A stretch of 64,000 nt of DNA from Styela clava. Taxonomy: Eukaryota; Chordata; Ascidiacea; Stolidobranchia; Styelidae. A program made the translations under genes and the position numbers. Each line of letters begins with the position of its first letter. Within the stretch, counting starts at the first letter, position 1. The notes under the pieces were generated by a model. The model had not been told where the DNA came from, made no database searches, and saw nothing but the letters and a program-made list of their open reading frames with translations. The stretch covers positions 3,844,001 to 3,908,000 of the forward strand of contig NC_135260.1 of the NCBI RefSeq assembly GCF_964204865.1, written 5' to 3'. Positions 59,732 through 64,000 of this stretch are shown one piece after another.

Positions 59732-61696
59732 ATGGATGAATTCAAAAAATCTGCAAAGATTACCCACTCATTGAATGTACTTACATCATTCAATGAACTA
59801 AAACAATCTGACTGCATTTGTAACTTCACAATCCAAGTTGGTGACAAATCTTTCAAAGTCCATCGAGATCTGCTTGGCGCAGTATCAAAGTACTTCAAAG
59901 GCATGTTTTCAAGTAACATGGTTGAGGCTCGGAATGGTTTTGTTATTATGAAAGACATCTGTGCTGATGCTGTAGGGCAGTGTGTAGATTTCATGTACAC
60001 CGGTGAAGCAAATCCATCCATGGAATCTGTTGAAAATATCTTGTATGCTTCCCACTTAATGCAGCTTGATGTATTATCGAGTATATGCTTCAATTTCATG
60101 GAAAATAATTTGTCAGTGCAGCATTGCCTTTTAGTGGTCAGGTTGGCAAGACTCTATGATCACACAGAGGTACAAACCATTGCTGAGCAATTCATTTTGG
60201 ATAATTTTGAGTCTCTGATTTTGGGCGAAGATTTCCTACATCTGAGCAAAGAAGAACTCGTATTTTATCTGCAAAAGTTGGATAAAAAGCATGAGGTAGT
60301 TTGGCATGCTGTGAGAAGATGGATTTCGAACAAAGGTGAAAAAATTGGATCAGAATTATTGGAGACTTTGCATTTCGGGGAGTTTCCCTATAAGTTTTTG
60401 CTCACTGATCTGCTAAATGATTCTTTGGTACAAAGTTCTCCAGATGCACAAAGTTTTGTTATCAAAAAATTGCTTTCAAATATCGATGGGTTGAAAGTGA
60501 ATTTATCCCTCAACACTTTATTCGTTTTGAGGAAGATTAATCGGATCAAAAACAAAGTTTGCTCAGAGAATGTCAGAAATATAATCAATGAGTTCATGGC
60601 TCAGAATTTTGAACAGATTGTACCGTTGGATGAATTTATCGAGTTGGAAAAAATTGAAATTTTTTTCTTGTTCAAATCTCAGGAAACAAAATATTCTTCA
60701 GAGAAAATTAAATGGGAAGCTGCGCTGAAATGGGCCAAACAAAGTCGCCGTCATCAAAAAAATTTTTCAGACTTGTTCGGGTTGATAAAACTTCAGGATT
60801 TTTCTTATGAGTTTATTTGACAAACAGTCAGAAATGAACCTTTAGTTAAAGAGTCGCATAAGTGTAAAGATTTATTGCTTGATATTCTCCATGCCAAAGC
60901 TCAGGGGGGAAAACTTGTTCCACATATTGCTGTCACAACAAAGACTGGTATAAAGGCTCTGAATCTCCAAACAAATCAATGGTCTAGTTTGCAGTCAGAT
61001 TATGATGTTGGCTTTCACCTTGTCAATGGTGAGGGACAATTGTTTGCTTCAGATGGAAATAAATTGTCTTTGCTACAAGATGGGCAATGGACTAAGAAGG
61101 CCAAGGTTGAAAGGAAGAGTGATGAGAGGTATGAGATGGTTTATCTTAAGGGTGGGATTTATATTATCACCCGTGACCAGAATACAATGCGATATGACAT
61201 TGCCAAAGACAGATGGGATAATAATTTGCCTTCATGTGATCTTGATCATGGTTTTTGTGCTGCTGCCTCTGATGAGTTTATATATGCGATGGGAGGTTAT
61301 TCAACTGCGACAGAAGCAAAAGTATACAATCGTGGAATTAAGAAATGGTCTCCACTGCCACAGATGTCTCATCAAGCATATGATAGTGCAGCAGTCGTGT
61401 TTCAAAGTATGGTTTATGTATTGGGAGGAGATGATATGGGGTATCCTCACTGTTATGTTCAATGTTATAACCCTACTGTTCGCTCATGGACAGAAATTGA
61501 AGTAATGGCGATGTATAGACAATATTTCAGTGCATGTGTTGTTGATAATAAAATGTATGCAGTCGGTGGGGATAGTTATCGAGACCTGACGGATTCTATT
61601 TAAACATTCAATGAGAAAACTGGTAAATGGGAAATAGTCTGTGAAATGGATCGGCTTCAGGTTCCATGGGTCTATTGCTGTAGCTTTGCTCGATAA
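59732..61696 (+). pseudogene. KLHL-E2: inverted KLHL-E copy with two nonsense codons
   Basis: Same length and frame as KLHL-E (655 codons with stop). Codon 363 is TGA (60818-60820) where E has CGA (Arg, end of the second BACK-like repeat), and codon 624 is TAA (61601-61603) where E has GAA (Glu, last blade). One further change I noticed replaces Glu with Gly in KGEKIGSELLE. BTB and both BACK regions up to codon 362 remain open. A truncated product would be a BTB-BACK adaptor without propeller, able in principle to dimerise with E and bind Cullin-3 without a substrate. Pseudogene is the simple reading; a dominant-negative product is speculation. Confidence 0.88.
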
Positions 61697-63424
61697 ATAA
61701 GTAATCAATGATAAAAGTGGATAACGAGGAAATACACTTGTTTCTTGTTATCTTGTATATACTGACTATATGGCAATGAATCTTACGATTCAATATTTTC
61801 CTTCAATTCAATATCAATTTCAGATACAAAATTGTACATAATAATGTGATTTAGTTGACTCCTATTTATAATTACCAAGAAACTTCAATATCAGACATGT
61901 TGTGATTTGGCTCATTTGCTATCAATTAGCCAAACTTTATTCGTTACCTTTCCTTAGTAAATAGATGTGCTCTAGTCTTTTTCTCATTTTTCCACGATTC
62001 AGTAAGCACTATAATAGAATGTATTAATCCAGGGGTCGGCACAGTGACGTAGCCAGGGGGTGGTTTTGCGGGTCGACCCCCCCCCCCCTTTTTGAATGTA
62101 AAAAAATTAAAAATAATTTTTCTGTATCGTAGATAGCACCGTAGCTTAAAATGCTTTTTAGACCCTCAAGGCTACTAAAAACACGCGTATTCCAGCGTTT
62201 GATCGGACCCGCTAGCTGTTTCGATCTAACTTGGCAAAAAAAATTTGAGCCAATTACTTGCAACCATTATTTTGGCCCGCGAGCGACAAAAGGTTGCCGA
62301 CCCCTGTAATTAACCGAATAAATGCAGTTCTAGATAAATATCATCTCATTAAGTCATTGGCATTGTTGTAACTGTAACAAATTCATCCTGAACTCTCCCT
62401 CTGTTTTTTATTTCCTCCTCATCGAGTTTGAATTTTTGAATGGTTACGTTTCACTGCTTGGTGTTCATTTTATCTCACACTTATATCGGCATTTATTGAA
62501 TTACTTTGCTTCATGTTGTTCATATGCACTTGCTTTATATGTAATATTGCACTCCATATGTGTTTGATGTAATAGATATTTGAATTCTCAAATCATAAGA
62601 TTGATAATGTTGACAATTTCAGTGGAAAAATATTTTTAAATTTTTCAACTTCAATACTCCACTGCAGAGAGGACTTTTTTATTCATTGAGCAGCAAATTT
62701 ATTTACTTAGTGTGCTCTATACTTTATATGCTACTAATTCAAATGTAGATAGCTATCTAATATGTAAGCAATTATTAACTTTAGTGATATAGATTCAACT
62801 GTGGGTAGGTTGCCAGTAATCTGTTTCAAAGACAGGACTAGTTGAAGTCTTGTGTATTGAAGAAGAGTTGACAATCCAGTGACCCAAACTCAAGTTTGGT
62901 CAAAATAATGGCTCGGAACCCGATTTTGTATATGTGAGGATTGAATATGAACAGACACATTGGCAATCTATAATACAGATTTCAACCCGCTCATCAGTTA
63001 GGTATATGCTCACAGTCATGAGCTTCCTTAACCCATGTGAAGCCAAAGACAGTACACAAATAACTTTTGTATAAACTTGACATATTGAAGTTTGCAGATT
63101 GCATATTTTGACTTACAAATGGTCCATATATGATGGTACCTGTCAATGCTGAATTACCCAGGAATGCCCGATGCACCAAGGCAAGTACCAATGACAGGAG
63201 GCCACCATACCCCTCTATTCAAGTAGTAAGACCACACTATCACCCATCGAGCCAGATGGCTTCACAATCCACGATAATTCATTCCTTCGGACAAACGCTT
63301 CCAAACCAACCAGTAGTCGGAATAGCTGATTCGCCAATGTATTCTCGCCATTATCTGCGACGTCTACACAAGTCAATCCCAGTGCTCCCTACACAGCGAT
63401 CTCTATTTATCCAGAATAATTGAA
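61697..63424 (+). repeat. KLHL-E2 3' flank with exon-like PMTGGH stretch
   Basis: Inverted sister of the E flank. At 63186-63212 one frame reads PRQVPMTGGHHT and an adjacent frame (63130-63423) stays open as a 97-codon, Pro/Ser/His-rich stretch (VRPHYHPSSQMASQSTIIHS). Because the same sequence sits at 54424-54717 and a diverged one at 24985-25154, it may be a degraded exon. Confidence 0.45.
62030..62305. mobile_element. hAT element, palindrome-arm copy
   Basis: Inverted counterpart of 55541-55815, with the same internal deletion, so the deletion predates formation of the palindrome. Confidence 0.7.
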
Positions 63425-64000
63425 GTAATAAGCTTATAACACATCCCAGTGAAAAGCAAGCTAACAGACAGATTAATTTGTGGGCACGATGACCTTGTTA
63501 CAGGTTGTTAATCATTGGTCCAAATCACAAGTCCACCACCTCATTTAGTGTGTGATAAATGGAGTAGTCTCGAACCGGAAAGATTGCGGTTTGTCAATAA
63601 AAAATTATTCTGAAATGTCATTAGATTTCAGTCGATGCTTCTATAGGGCCATGTTCTAAGAGAAAGACTCGGATAAGTGTCAATTGATATAAAACAATTG
63701 CCATTTCCTTTTTGCAGTAATAACTTCACTAACACCCCACCGATGTGAGTCTGTAAATTTAAAAATGATGTTTTTGCAGACTGACTGTTAGTAGAAAAGA
63801 GATCAAATATTCGAAATCGGCTCAAATTTTATTTATAATTGATTTTTGGTAAGCTTCATCGGATTTACCAAATTAAATTAAAAACTCATTTCGCGGGCCG
63901 CAGGTTACACACATCTGCTCTAAATAATGAATTTTTGAATAAGATAATCGGAATTAGTCCTAAAATCAGAGACAAATTCCATTCCCTCAAAATAGGACCT

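Larger units (their letters stand above)
59351..64000 (-). repeat. Right arm of giant inverted repeat
   Basis: Inverted copy of 53847-58495. Differences I found by eye are few: two nonsense changes and one Glu-to-Gly change in the gene, one base at 63762 and a few within 62090-62105 including G-run length. The arm is cut by the window end. Confidence 0.93.

Noticed and set aside
53847-64000. Giant inverted repeat as the terminal inverted repeats of a large transposon (for example a Foldback element)
   Set aside because: The arms hold a host-type gene with promoter and 3' flank, the spacer is native upstream DNA, and no target duplication can be seen because the outer ends are outside the window.

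Overview
The window looks like nuclear DNA of an animal. It is AT-rich, gene-poor and full of DNA-transposon debris, and it is built around a locally expanded family of intronless kelch-like (BTB-BACK-Kelch) genes. Large lineage-specific sets of intronless KLHL genes together with pogo and hAT debris would fit an invertebrate such as an ascidian tunicate. That assignment is a low-confidence guess from general knowledge, because nothing in the sequence fixes the species.

Layout. 1-4.1 kb: two decayed transposase-type genes, a pogo/Tigger transposase on the minus strand (52-2006) and a cysteine/RNase-H-like transposase-family protein on the plus strand (2414-3790). 4.35-5.2 kb: a KLHL 3' flank without its gene. 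6.4-16.6 kb: a full KLHL cassette, made of distal repeat R1, a hAT MITE, degenerate ~100-bp tandem repeats, a conserved proximal 5' flank, intact gene KLHL-A (12812-14776, +) and a 3' flank. 17.5-23.6 kb: a second, direct copy of that cassette with a ruined gene (KLHL-A2), followed by a broken tyrosine-recombinase-like gene (23.6-24.9 kb). 25-37 kb: minus-strand genes KLHL-B (intact) and KLHL-C (one-base frameshift). 37-44.5 kb: transposon-rich spacer with three well-bounded hAT elements. 44.5-58.1 kb: a second B-C-like block carrying KLHL-D and KLHL-E (both intact). 58.5-59.35 kb: spacer of a giant palindrome. 59.35-64 kb: its right arm, an almost exact inverted copy of 53.85-58.5 kb carrying KLHL-E2, which has two nonsense codons. 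The arms run off the window end.

The proteins share an uncommon domain order: BTB, BACK, a second BACK-like repeat, then a Kelch propeller. The BTB has the Phi-X-E element expected for Cullin-3 binding, so the likely role is as substrate adaptors of CUL3 ubiquitin ligases. The BTB is nearly invariant between paralogues, while differences pile up in short loops of the Kelch blades, the usual substrate-contact face. Distal flanks of B and D are almost identical although their Kelch coding regions differ clearly. C and E are near-identical over the 3' half except for a tight cluster of changes in one blade loop. Together this reads as a birth-and-death array of ubiquitin-ligase adaptors with diversifying target recognition, shaped by segmental duplication, inversion and probably gene conversion. 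The function is inference; the architecture and the pattern of differences are read from the sequence. Identity values are by-eye estimates.
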